64,000 nt of DNA from Temnopleurus reevesii (lineage: Eukaryota > Echinodermata > Echinoidea > Temnopleuroida > Temnopleuridae). A program made the translations under genes and the position numbers. The notes under the pieces were generated by a model. The model searched no databases. It saw only the letters and a program-made list of their open reading frames with translations, and had not been told where the DNA came from. Shown here one piece after another: positions 1-9,600 of this stretch; position 1 is the stretch's first letter, and every line of letters begins with the position of its first letter. The stretch covers positions 1-64,000 of the forward strand of contig BQKZ01001562.1 of NCBI GenBank assembly GCA_036244855.1, given 5' to 3'.

Positions 1-144
1 GAAAAAAAAGAGAATTGAAGACAGTGTTCATGAGAATAGTGATTCAGTTAACTATTACTTGAACGTCAGAAAAGGATTCATTCCTCCAGGAAAAGCCTCT
101 GCATATCAAATTTGTAAGAATATTGTATTGATGGTTTTCATTAG

Positions 145-294
145 ATCTGGACGAGTGTGTGAACGCAACGGAAAATAACTGTGACAGGAAAGCCTCATGT
201 ATCAACACAGAAGGATCATATACTTGTGAATGTAACAATGGATTCATTGAACAATCTCCATCGCTGCCAGGTGAACCAGGACGAACCTGCGTTG
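145..294 (+). CDS. Exon: calcium-binding EGF module 1
   Basis: A 150-base phase 1-1 exon bounded by ttag and GTAAGT. It encodes a cbEGF starting DLDECVNATENNCDRKASC with six cysteines. The C-x-N-x4-Y-x-C-x-C pattern matches the Asp/Asn beta-hydroxylation consensus of calcium-binding EGFs. NAT is a potential N-glycosylation site. The loop before the last cysteine is long and contains SPSLPGEPGR. It is nearly identical to the next exon. Confidence 0.88.
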
Positions 295-3204
295 GTAAGT
301 TTCTCGACATTTATTTGAAATACTATAAAGGCTACTTATTTCTATTTTTATATTTTCATACCGTAAACGTCAAATATGTATGATTTGAAGAAAAAAATAA
401 AGATATTGTTTATTAAAATACTGCTTCTGTAAACTAATACTTGAGCGTCAGAAAAAAAGGTTCCTTCCTCCAGGAAAAGCCTCTAAATATTAGATTGATA
501 AGAATATCGTGTTGATGTTTTTTTTAGATCTGGACGAGTGTGTGAACGCAACAGCTAATGATTGCGATGAGAACGCCTCATGTATCAACACAGAAGGATC
601 ATATACCTGTGAATGTAACACTGGATTCATTGATCAATCTCCAAATCTACCAAGTGAACCAGGACGGGTCTGTGTTGGTAAGTTCTCAAGATTAAAGTAA
701 AATTTCATGTTACACTTACTTGGGATTTACCTTGCTGGCAAATTCTATTGCAAGTTTATGTCCTGAATATGATCCTATGTGGGGAAAAAACTCTATTGTT
801 AGCTACTTTAGCAGGTTGCAATAGGTTCTCGAAGTTGAAACCTAAAAACAAAAATCATATTCCGGCATTCTGTGTAATCTGTAAACATTTTGGTAATACT
901 TCATGTGCACCGTACTGGCTTGGGTTTTCCCATACCCTTTCTTCCCACTTTGTCCACCTCATAATCACAGTCTTTCATTATCATTTACCGTAGCTTCAAC
1001 GACGCCATCAGCTCCTACAAGTGAAGCATCAACGGTCATGGTCACCACCCCAATAGCGACCACACCCACTATGCCCACCACACCAACCACACCACGCCCC
1101 TCTACCACAGTTGGTAATCCATGTGACTCGAACCCTTGTGCCGATGTGTCCAACTCAATGTGCGTGGTGGTCGGAACATCGTATCGGTGTATGTGTCGAC
1201 CAGGATTCGCCCTGAATAAATGGGGTCGCTGTAGACGTAAGTTCATTCCACATGCCCTTGAAATAGTAAATATTTTATATTTATATTATAAGTTAAACTG
1301 CAAACATTTGTATATAAAATAAAATAGAATCTGGCAGGCTTCCTACCTAGGATTGCATTTAAAATAGAGAAAAGAGGTTCAAGGATATCCTGACAAAAAT
1401 AGGTTGTACCTTTCTTTCCGTCGACAAGCTGGACAAACAAAGAAAAAAATCTTAAAGCATCTTTCGTCTTTATTTTTCTTTTTACTTCTCATGTCCCCCC
1501 CCCCCTCAATCCTCAATAAAATTATATCATAATCATATGTTAATCATTAGAATTATTATGTGTAATCAAATTTATTCAATTGCTCTTTCTTACCAACCAG
1601 CGGTGAATCAGTTCTTTGGCAGTTGTAGGATCACTCGGTTCCGAGGGGTTAAAGCGGCTTTCACTGCGGCTTTGTCCAGTCCTGCCACACAGGAGTTTGT
1701 AGCTCTAGCAGCAGACATCAAGGAAACGGTAACTAACCCATTTACTACTGCAAGGTTTTTTTTTGTCTGTCTAGTTTAAGTAATGATTGAAAGAACATTC
1801 GTTGTAGGGCCTATTTTACACATTTGTAAGTCGATGCGCAGTGATTCCAACTAAATGAGTTCATCTTCAGCGCAATGATCGTTGGTTGTTGGGATATTTT
1901 GGTTGATTGGACCTTGATATTGAGTCTAGTTAGTACGAATGTAGTCTAAATTTATTAGGATATAGCCATCTTTGAATATGATACTTCCACCATACATGTA
2001 CTGTAGCCGGTTCGAATGCTCCCTAGAAGAGAGGTGAACGTGATTCAAACTTGGACAAGCCATACAATATGACCTTCGTGTGTATTCCTATATAACTTAT
2101 GAAACTAACAAATTAAACAAAAAAATCATAGGTATTAATAAATTGAGTCGACTATTTCTTTTCGTTGGTCGTCTCAATTACGAGACGAAGATTGTGTGAA
2201 TAAGTATTCTTTCCCCAACATCTCTTTCCTTTTGATAATTGCATTATACTAATCTGAAAATAATTTTTGCTCATTATTTTGACTTCAACAGTTTAAGACC
2301 ATCTACGAGTACAGCGTGGTTGCTAATCGTTATATCGACATCGTCGTCGATTCTTTCAGCAATGGTTCCATCATAGTCGATTACCGTATCGAGCTAGAGG
2401 ATGACAATTCAACATCAGCGAACTCGACAAGGGTTTCATCAGCATTCACACAGTCCTTGGGAGAGACGACTCAGAATGGAATCGTTGACATTGATATAGA
2501 TGAGGATTCGATTACTGTCCATGGTGAGAGATGAGGAGAAATAATAATTCTATTATTTGAATAAAAGACAATGGTGAATTTGTTGACAGGCCGATTTGAA
2601 TTTTTCCAAAATTGAGCTACCTTGCATAATTGCTTGTGTTCAAATAGACGAAAGCCCTTTTAGAAATGCGAGAACTCTGAAAGTCATGCTTCTCACATTC
2701 CCAGTTGAAATAACGCGTTCTATAATAATCTATTCTATCTTGCAAAATACTTTTTATCATCTGATCATGTTGCTGTGGCAAAATGTGATGGCAAATCCCA
2801 TATCTGTCTTGATGGGGTTTTTTTTACATTTAGTTCCGGGTTAGCTTTTCATTTGATTGGCTGTTTGTAATTTAGGCATGTGGTTTTTTTTGTGTGTGTT
2901 TTTTCTAGATTACGATGAATGTCTGTCTTCTGATGACAATGACTGTGCAGACAATGCAGAATGTATCAACACAGAGGGTTCGTTCACGTGTAGATGTAAT
3001 GATGAACTCATTGATATATCACCGAACCCTGATAGAGAACCGGGTCGAAGCTGCAGAGGTAATGATTGTAAACTATAAACACCATTTCCATGACTTAATG
3101 ATATCAAATATCTAGTTATGATTCATAAATGGCATACGACTTTGCTTTTACTCTTTTTTGTATACCAATAATTACTTGTTGGCATCTACATTTGTTGTTT
3201 ACGT

Positions 3205-3253
<49 letters not shown>

Positions 3254-4004
3254 ACTCTCTTTCTCCCTCTCTCTCTCTCTCTCTCTCTCAGCTAAATATG
3301 TTTAAATACTGAGCAGGCTAAATGTTGTGCTTCTTTTTTAAACCATTTTATTCATAGCTGAGTTCATTCATTCGATAGGAATACAATTCACTTCAAATAT
3401 AGCTCATTTCATCATTTTCATTGTGTTTTCACATTAGAGCCCGGACCATGTCCACTAGACTTACCTCACACATGTTCAACTGGAGCCATCTGTATGGAAG
3501 ATGCTATAGAGGGGTATGTGTGCGAGTGCATGGCGGAATACGTAGATGTATCACCATTCCCATCACTACCAGGCAGGATATGTGAAGGTATGTAACATCT
3601 CCATTGGTTAAATCGATACCATACACTTCGACCCAACACCATCCGAATCACAATCATATTCACCATCACCGTTATACGTGTACCAACAACTCCATAAATG
3701 CCATCATCATTATTATCATTACCATCATCATCATCATCATCAACACCAATCATAATCATCATAACCATTGCACTAAGCATAATCACTATCTTATCTCCAC
3801 CATCATTATTATCATCAACTATAATATGAGTATACCATCTTAACTACTACATCTGACCAAACACCGTCACCATCATCATCAACATTACCACCACCACCTC
3901 CATCACCGCCACCATAACCATCATCAACACCATCATCATAGCCACCACAACCATCTTAATGCATCTCCACCACCACCACCACCACCATATGCGCATCTTC
4001 ATCG

Positions 4005-4058
<54 letters not shown>

Positions 4059-6680
4059 CTACCACCACCACCACCACCATCACCACCGCCGCCACCATCA
4101 CAACCACCACAAAACACCGCCTTTGTAACGCGAATTACACATTTCGCCGCTTTTAACATTTGCCTGAATGTTGAATCCCTCATGTTTTTATTACAGTGAC
4201 CATTTCCACACTAAATATCATTAAAATTCATTTCAGAAACCGTTGCTTTCACTATAATCCTATACAAAAATGCTATGACCTTGATGCTGATCTTTCTTTC
4301 AGAACTCTGCCCCGATGGCTACTGTCAGAATGGAGGGACGTGTGTCATAGCATCAAACGATTCTCAATGCAAGTGAGTGAAAGTCATAGCAAAAGTAATA
4401 TGTTAGAAGAATTAAGTATGTGTTTTTTGTTAGTTCGTTTGTATTAGTTGTGTTTTCTTTCTTTGTAATTTTACGTACTATGAATGACGATATTGTTAGC
4501 ATATTTCTAACTTAGGGTTTTAAGAAACTTAATCTGCATACCGAAGTATAGTGACAAAACATTAGCCATATTACATAGTCATACAAGGTAATTTATATTA
4601 TTTTCCGTGGATGAAGTACCACGTTTGCCCTTTTTTCTGTCGAAAATCATAAACCCTTGTATTTGTGTATCTTTGTTTCTAGTTGTGCTGCTGGCTACTC
4701 GGGAGTACAGTGTGAGATTGCACCATCGGGTAAGTGACGTAGAATCAGACAATATAATGTCCAAATAATTAATTTAAATCATGTTAATAGTATTTCCTGA
4801 GAAGTTGAAACAGATACTTAAGATATTATCACCTTGCCGTTAATAAAATGCATCAGTCGATTTCCCTTTAATTTTTTTATCATATTTGACAGCTTTGACG
4901 AATTGGTATAATTTCAATGATGTAAATGGCAAAATGGGAGACTCACCTAATCATGATGATAGATAGTGCCATAGGCAACCTGCTCGTATGTGACACACAT
5001 GATTCTACTTAATATTTTCGTCTATTCCAGGTGATCTCCAAGTCCTCGAGATTCTCGGCATCGCCCTCGGTTCCGTTGTCTTCCTCGTCCTCCTCGTCAT
5101 ACTCTGTATCTTCTGCTGTGCGATCAGCCGACAACGATCTCGCTACAATCGTCCTCCTAAGCATCGTGTTGGTCGTGCAAACACACGTCGAAACTCACGA
5201 CCACGCTTCTTCCACGATTCGGACTGGGACCCGCATATCGATGAGCGTAGCGAGGACTCGCTGTCAAATGCAGCGTATGATGTGGCAGCTAGCACCAGTG
5301 CTATGATGGATGATGATCTGGAAACTGGGCACCGGTTGGCTGGTGTAGTACGACATCTACCAGAATTCCAAGTGAGTGCATCTGTCTCTTTTTTCCCATA
5401 TTTTTTTGTTGTTGTTGATAAGGCTAGATTTCACCATTTCCCACACGATTATTTTTGGTCTTCGTATCTGGTCAGAATTTAAAGAGAAGACGATATTTCC
5501 CAGGAGTATACCATTAGCAGTAATCGCTTGAATTCCCATTCACGTACAATTTTATTATTCAGAGATACCAACATTCGGAATGTTGCACAATGAAAGAAAT
5601 CGAAATGTGAATTTAAAAAAAAAAAACTGAAAATAATATTTACTCATTAATCAGAGAAAATTAAAAAGAGAAAATTTTGGTTTTGCAGTCTGGTGATGCA
5701 CATTTTAATTTGTATCCTGATACATTTTTCGGAATGTTGGTATCTCTTGATCATCTCCTTTGGACAGTTGGACAGCTGTCCTCATTTGGACATTTGGTAT
5801 CATATCTCGAATCTCGATCGAAACGATTTGTAAATTGAAAGCATAACGGGTCAATTAAATTATTTTCCTCTTTGCAGTCATCGATCCATCGTATCAACAA
5901 GCAGCCAGTCTACTACGCCAGTCAGCAGCCGAGACTCCTTGATATGGGTGCAACAGAGTTCAGCAGACCCTATGTTGCTTCTGGAAACGAGGTATGTGAA
6001 TCTTTGGCATAATAAGTTTAGACTCGACGACTGTTTTACTTGCAAAAAATCATGCACGAGAGCAAAGTACTTGTGGGCAGTTCCATAAACTATGAACGTC
6101 TGACCCCTTTCATACGGTAACTTCAAGAAATAATCTTTCATCATTCATGCTTGTTTTGTAAAGTGGGTGTAATTAGTTAAAATTATTAGGACCCATGTAG
6201 TTCATAAAGAGAAATAATATGAGAGAAAAGTGGGGTATGACATATAAAAAGGTTGACCAATCGTGTTGGCTGAATTAAATTGGCGAATCAAATCATTACA
6301 GGAAGCAAATGTAAAGAAAATATTTAAAACATTTATTATCTAATTGTTTTGGCCTCCAGTTTGGAGTTTCCAATCGTTATAACTATTATTTCCATTTCTT
6401 TTTACAGATGGCCTACATGGATTCTCGATACATTCCTGGTCCAAATTCTACCCGAACATCATCAAGCATTGCAAGAAACCCAAATGCAATAGCGCCAACT
6501 ATCGACAGAAGTACAAAGCCAAGACACCTGCTGGGACCAAGTACCTCTGCAGCTGCACCCCCACCCCCTCCACCACCACCAGAATCAAGGGGACAAGAAC
6601 AACCGCGAGTGCGTGGAATGGAGGGGAAGAGTGTGTCCGTTAATCTTGTGCCAATCCCTGATCCTATGGGATCTCCTTGA
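145..6680 (+). CDS. EGF/SEA-domain transmembrane mucin-like protein (3' part of gene, 12 exons)
   Basis: Joining 145-294, 528-677, 994-1236, 1601-1728, 2292-2523, 2909-3058, 3438-3587, 4303-4372, 4683-4729, 5031-5371, 5878-5991 and 6408-6680 gives one open frame of 682 residues ending in TGA; every junction is GT-AG and every phase agrees. The 5' end is off the window, since the first exon starts in phase 1 and has no start codon. Order: two cbEGF (1-100), Thr/Pro-rich linker (about 101-138), EGF (about 139-181), SEA (about 182-300), cbEGF (302-351), EGF (352-401), EGF (402-437), transmembrane helix (446-472), cytoplasmic tail (473-682). EGF-SEA-EGF-TM is the layout of membrane mucins such as MUC12/MUC17, so a cell-surface adhesive, protective or shed-ectodomain role is inferred. 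No orthologue is recognised, so no symbol is given. Confidence 0.85.
528..677 (+). CDS. Exon: calcium-binding EGF module 2 (tandem copy of module 1)
   Basis: 150 bases, phase 1-1, donor GTAAGT. It starts DLDECVNATANDCDENASC and differs from the preceding module at only about nine of 50 residues. The intron before it also resembles the sequence before exon 145-294, so exon and intron were duplicated together with a 383-base period. Confidence 0.88.
994..1236 (+). CDS. Exon: Thr/Pro-rich mucin-like linker plus EGF module
   Basis: 243 bases, phase 1-1, acceptor ccgtag and donor GTAAGT. The first half is a Thr/Pro/Ser-rich stretch (for example TTPIATTPTMPTTPTTPRPS) suited to O-glycosylation. The second half is a six-cysteine EGF-like module beginning NPCDSNPCADVSNSMC and ending RPGFALNKWGRCRR. 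The acceptor is the only frame-compatible AG seen close to the open region. Confidence 0.8.
1601..1728 (+). CDS. Exon: N-terminal half of SEA domain
   Basis: 128 bases, phase 1 to 0, between accag and GTAACT. It encodes PVNQFFGSCRITRFRGVKAA and then a helical segment ending LAADIKET. This is the beta1/alpha1 half of a SEA domain; the second half follows in the next exon. Confidence 0.8.
2292..2523 (+). CDS. Exon: C-terminal half of SEA domain with Gly-Ser cleavage-type motif
   Basis: 232 bases, phase 0 to 1, acceptor acag, donor GTGAGA. It starts FKTIYEYSVVANRYIDIVVD and contains FSNGSIIVDYRIELEDD, the conserved beta-hairpin of SEA domains. The Gly-Ser pair (codons 2364-2369) followed by Ile-Ile-Val matches the GSVVV-type autoproteolysis site of mucin SEA domains. 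NGS and NST are potential N-glycosylation sites. Confidence 0.85.
2909..3058 (+). CDS. Exon: calcium-binding EGF module after SEA
   Basis: 150 bases, phase 1-1, acceptor ttctag, donor GTAATG. It begins DYDECLSSDDNDCADNAEC and keeps the INTEGSFTCRC core with the hydroxylation consensus. It has the same long final loop (SPNPDREPGRSC) as modules 1 and 2, so it belongs to the same subfamily. Confidence 0.87.
3206..3290. repeat. (CT)n microsatellite
   Basis: Long CT dinucleotide run with a short CTCA/CCCT interruption in the middle, inside the intron before the exon at 3438. Confidence 0.95.
3438..3587 (+). CDS. Exon: EGF-like module
   Basis: 150 bases, phase 1-1, acceptor attag, donor GTATGT. 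It begins EPGPCPLDLPHTCSTGAIC and ends SPFPSLPGRICE. Cysteine spacing and the SP..LPGR loop match the other modules, but the Asp-x-Asp-Glu calcium-binding start is replaced by GPCPLD, so calcium binding is doubtful. Confidence 0.85.
3655..4112. repeat. CAT/CAC trinucleotide-rich tract
   Basis: Imperfect (CAT)n and (CAC)n repeats fill most of the intron between the exons at 3438 and 4303, with a pure (CAT) run around 4005-4060. Apparent poly-His, poly-Asp or poly-Met reading frames here are artefacts of the repeat. Confidence 0.93.
4303..4372 (+). CDS. Exon: first part of juxtamembrane EGF
   Basis: 70 bases, phase 1 to 2, acceptor ttcag, donor GTGAGT. It encodes ELCPDGYCQNGGTCVIASND, the first half of a classical compact EGF repeat. 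The rest is in the next exon. Confidence 0.82.
4683..4729 (+). CDS. Exon: second part of juxtamembrane EGF
   Basis: 47 bases, phase 2 to 1, acceptor tctag, donor GTAAGT. It encodes NCAAGYSGVQCEIAPS, completing the C-x-C-x8-C end of an EGF module. It is too short to be found as an independent open frame; support is the exact phase match on both sides and the completed cysteine pattern. Confidence 0.8.
5031..5371 (+). CDS. Exon: transmembrane helix and membrane-proximal cytoplasmic tail
   Basis: 341 bases, phase 1 to 0, acceptor ttccag, donor GTGAGT. The hydrophobic segment (LEILGIALGSVVFLVLLVIL, then CIFCCAI) is a single membrane span with juxtamembrane cysteines that could be palmitoylated. 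A strongly basic stretch follows (RQRSRYNRPPKHRVGRANTR), as expected on the cytoplasmic side, then an acidic Ser/Asp/Glu-rich segment. A competing open frame on the same strand is an out-of-phase shadow. Confidence 0.85.
5561..5747. mobile_element. Small inverted-repeat element (MITE-like) in an intron
   Basis: AGAGATACCAACATTC at 5561-5576 is an exact inverted copy of 5732-5747. The 187-base interval lies in the intron between the exons at 5031 and 5878. No clear target-site duplication is seen, so the family is unknown. Confidence 0.5.
5878..5991 (+). CDS. Exon: cytoplasmic tail segment
   Basis: 114 bases, phase 0-0, acceptor ttgcag, donor GTATGT. It encodes SSIHRINKQPVYYASQQPRL and continues to YVASGNE. 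The PVYYASQQ segment has a tyrosine pair that could be phosphorylated. No domain is recognised. Confidence 0.8.
6408..6680 (+). CDS. Terminal coding exon: proline-rich cytoplasmic tail
   Basis: Acceptor tttacag, phase 0, 90 codons then TGA at 6678-6680. It includes two tyrosines near the start (MAYMDSRYIPGP) and a run of eight prolines (residues 643-650 of the visible protein), a likely SH3-, WW- or profilin-binding site. It ends SVNLVPIPDPMGSP. The initial ATG is internal to the gene, not the start. Confidence 0.83.
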   Translation: MAYMDSRYIPGPNSTRTSSSIARNPNAIAPTIDRSTKPRHLLGPSTSAAAPPPPPPPPESRGQEQPRVRGMEGKSVSVNLVPIPDPMGSP

Positions 6681-7362
6681 TTGCAAAATTCATTCGAAAC
6701 GGACTTGACCGACAAGATTAATACTTGTTTGAATGAATATTTATTTGGAACATGGACTTGAATAATGAATCTTATTTCTAAATGCATGAATTACTATCAG
6801 CTGCCAAATTGCTCATAAGGGGGGCGTACGATAGGGTAGAGAAAGATGAAGATATTAATTCTAAAGATTATTCGATCAGATTAAGAAAATTAATTGTTTC
6901 AACTAATCATTTTCGGCAACCAACATTTTCTAAGCAATTTAGCTGGACTATGATCATTGATATCATTTTTATGTTTCAGCCTTCATTCCTGTCAACAATG
7001 ATGTTCACGCCCAAGATACAGTTATCTATGATTGAAAAATCTTGAACAATATATTAACATGAAACCAAAATGTAATGACCTCTATCCTTTATATAAAGCA
7101 GTTTGTTGGATTTCATTGACTATTTGAATTTTATGACAATTAAGTGTAAGTAATTATTATTATTTATACCTTGGAGGTCAAGATGTGACAACGATTTAAA
7201 AAAAGTAATGCTGTCGAATGAAATATGCATAATTTCTTCCATAATTTTCAATATTTATGTCCGTCCTGACCACAGATTTTATGTTCCATAAAGATTCGTA
7301 TTGTCGGATCAATAGTTTCTGTCGATGTCTGTAATTTTACACTTTATTTTCACCATTATTTG

Positions 7363-7370
7363 TGTAAATA
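7363..7370 (+). promoter_or_regulatory. Possible Pumilio recognition element in 3' UTR
   Basis: TGTAAATA fits the Pumilio consensus UGUANAUA and lies about 40 bases before the likely poly(A) signal. Eight-base matches in AT-rich DNA are common by chance. Confidence 0.2.
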
Positions 7371-7409
7371 TCAAAGGAAAGAGTAGCATTTTGACAACTC
7401 TATTTGTTT

Positions 7410-7415
7410 AATAAA
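7410..7415 (+). terminator. Poly(A) signal candidate of the EGF/SEA gene
   Basis: AATAAA about 730 bases after the stop codon. A second copy at 7938-7943 is an alternative. Confidence 0.4.
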
Positions 7416-7443
7416 ACGTGTAAGGTATCAAAGATACAAGAAG

Positions 7444-8400
7444 TTCAGCTCATGTTTATGTATTTAGATAATTAGGAGATTTATATTTATTACTGCTAAA
7501 ATTACTTTTATTTAGAAAATATTAAATATAATTAATTTAGTTCTATGATAAGATTGTAGTATTTTCCGTCTTAAATCGCAGGATCTTCTTTTTTTTTATA
7601 AAGTTTTGCGCAAATATTGTCAATTATTATTTTGTTTTTGTCGCTAAAATAAGATGTTAATAGATATAGACAATCATATCACACAAACCGTAATGGGGTT
7701 ATGTGGCAAATTTCTTTTTATATGCTTTTGTAGAATAATTGATGTTCATGGCACTAAAAGTATACGTGATTTTTAAAAATTTCTTATCTAACTTTGAATT
7801 AATCTTTGTAATGAGTCTTACAATTTATTTACGCTGTAAATGTAATTATGAATTGCTATGTAACACTTTGAGGAAAAGCCCAAGAATTTATGATCATCTA
7901 GCAAACGTCACAATTTGTGTCATATTTTTCAAACTTCAATAAACAAATATCAAATACCACAAGCATTCTAAAATATGTGTAAATTGTGTTTCGTGTTACA
8001 TAAAACAAAATTAAAACGTTATATTTTTGCACTTTTGCGGGAGGGTTAATCTTAAGAGTAGGCAGGTTTTCTAATCCAGCCTCTAAGTACAAAGGTTGTT
8101 CTTGACAACCCCAGAACTTGCCCAAAATAGCAACAAATAATGTATGAATTCTAACTGTTGTGGTTATTTTAATAACCAGTTTATAGAAAACCACGTAACT
8201 AAACTCATTGACATGAAATTCTTTAAGTACACTGGTCTTATTCAAGAAATTAATGTTTTCGCTTGATTAGATTTCCGCACAAAGAAAATCCGATTTCATA
8301 CTTTCATGTGATGTGAATTTATTAGCTAAACATAAGCAGAGTTTGTATATGTAAGTGCTCATGATGCGCCTTCATATATATGGGCAGGGGGGGGGGGTCA
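7444..8400. other. AT-rich intergenic DNA
   Basis: No coding exon recognised. It holds a second AATAAA (7938-7943), a dispersed repeat copy (8090-8216) and a G-run at about 8386-8397. Confidence 0.5.
8090..8216. repeat. Dispersed repeat, copy 1
   Basis: Shares ordered blocks (CAAAGGTT, TTGACAACC, CTTGCCC, ATAGCA, AGCAACAA, ATGTA, ATTC) with 26377-26530 in the same orientation. The copies are diverged and contain indels. Family unknown. Confidence 0.45.
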
Positions 8401-8408
8401 TTACCGTC

Positions 8409-8551
8409 TTTAAGCCCCGGTCACATAGGAAGCAACCCCGGAAGCAACACGATTCACCCCGACTCTTTGTTAATTCACAGTTAACTGCCTCAGAACAACG
8501 AGTCGGGTGAATCGTGTTGCTTCCTGGGTCCTAAGTGACCGGGGCTTTAAA
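8409..8551. mobile_element. Foldback MITE (ends GCCCCGGTCAC)
   Basis: TTTAAGCCCCGGTCAC at 8409-8424 is mirrored by GTGACCGGGGCTTTAA at 8535-8550. The arms continue inward with GGAAGCAACACGATTCACCC on the left and its inverted partner on the right, so the whole element can fold on itself. TTAA or TTTAA is present at both outer edges and may be the target duplication. Confidence 0.7.
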
Positions 8552-8663
8552 TTTACTTAGTTGGTATGTCAGGCTAAATCTCTTTTGAAAAATATACCTG
8601 TAAGTACTTAATTGTCAAAGGCCCGTTATACGAGCTCTTTGCCCGTCTTATCTTGCCCTGGCC

Positions 8664-8781
8664 CCCTCCCTTTCCATCTCTCTCTCTCCCCCTCTCTCTG
8701 TCTCTCTCTGTCTCTCTCTGTCTCTCTGTCTCTCTCTCGTTCTTTCTCTCTCTCCCTCCCTCCTTCCCTCCCTCTCTCCCC
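8664..8781. repeat. CT-rich simple repeat
   Basis: Imperfect (CT)n/(CTGTCT)n tract ending just before a single unresolved base at 8782. Confidence 0.9.
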
Positions 8782-9009
8782 NTGCATTCCTTCTCTCCCC
8801 TCCCTGACGGAGTCTAGCGTGTGGTAAACACGCAGTCTACAGACTTCCAAGCATGGGAAGCTAGCCGCTATCATGATAAGCGAGCACAAGCTTGCAACAG
8901 GACTCACAAATGACAAAAGAAGATCACGTTTGCAGTAATGCCAACTGTTCTGGAATAGGCAATAAAAATCATAATCTCAGCCATTCATGTTTTAGATGAA
9001 TACCGTATA

Positions 9010-9410
9010 TTTCATCCATCTTTTCACAAAGTGACAGTAAAATCATCGTGTTTTCACGAAGTGACGGGAGCCAGAGGTATGGTTACACAAAATAAGTTAC
9101 AAATCCACTGAAACGTGTCCTATATAATTAAAACATTGTTCAATAGGATGTCCATTGAAATGGTGCTATGTCAGGAATTCTTTGTCTTTATGCAACAATG
9201 CCCTTTGGCTCCCATCACTTCGTAAACATATGGATGAATTAACTGTTTTGTTGCAGATAGACAAAGAAATCATAAAATAGCAACAGTTGGAATGGCAACC
9301 AATTGAAACGTGTTAATTCTAGAGAAAACGTTTCAATGACATCATGAAGTAATTTCTTGCAACATTACCCTTTGGCTACCATCATTTTGTAAAAACATGA
9401 ATGATTCATA
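9010..9410. repeat. Nested inverted and direct repeat block
   Basis: The motif CTTTGGCTCCCATCACTTCG at about 9200-9225 recurs as a diverged direct copy near 9370-9393 (CTTTGGCTACCATCATTTTG) and as an inverted copy near 9053-9075 (CACGAAGTGACGGGAGCCAG). GAAACGTGT also recurs at about 9112 and 9306. It is probably the remains of nested foldback elements. Confidence 0.5.
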
Positions 9411-9479
9411 TAATGATACACCTCATGTGTATTCCAGAACGGTTGGCATTTTTGCATGTGTACTCTTTGCAAGCTTGCA

Positions 9480-9600
9480 TTATGCCCATCCTCCCTTCTC
9501 CCTCTTCCTCCTTCCCCTGCCTCTCCCTCATTACCCCTCCTGTTACTCCCTCTTTATCTCTCCCCCTTTCATTGCTTCTTCTCTGCTCTCACTTGCTTGG
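9480..9600. repeat. Pyrimidine-rich tract
   Basis: CCTCCC/CTCTCC-rich low-complexity sequence. Overlapping short reading frames with poly-Leu/Pro/Ser content are artefacts. Confidence 0.7.

Larger units (their letters stand above)
6681..7440 (+). other. Probable 3' UTR of the EGF/SEA gene
   Basis: AT-rich sequence directly after the stop codon, without a convincing coding frame. The likely end is set by an AATAAA at 7410-7415; a second AATAAA at 7938-7943 would give a longer form. Confidence 0.45.

Noticed and set aside
2005..2030. GGTTCGAAT resembling a tRNA B box
   Set aside because: No A box, acceptor stem or cloverleaf can be built around it.
3604..4183. Poly-His, poly-Asp and poly-Met reading frames on both strands
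   Set aside because: They arise from CAT/CAC repeats inside an intron and have no start, splice or domain support.
6408..6680. Independent 90-codon gene starting at ATG 6408
   Set aside because: The ATG directly follows a splice acceptor and the frame joins the preceding exons, so it is the terminal exon of the EGF/SEA gene.
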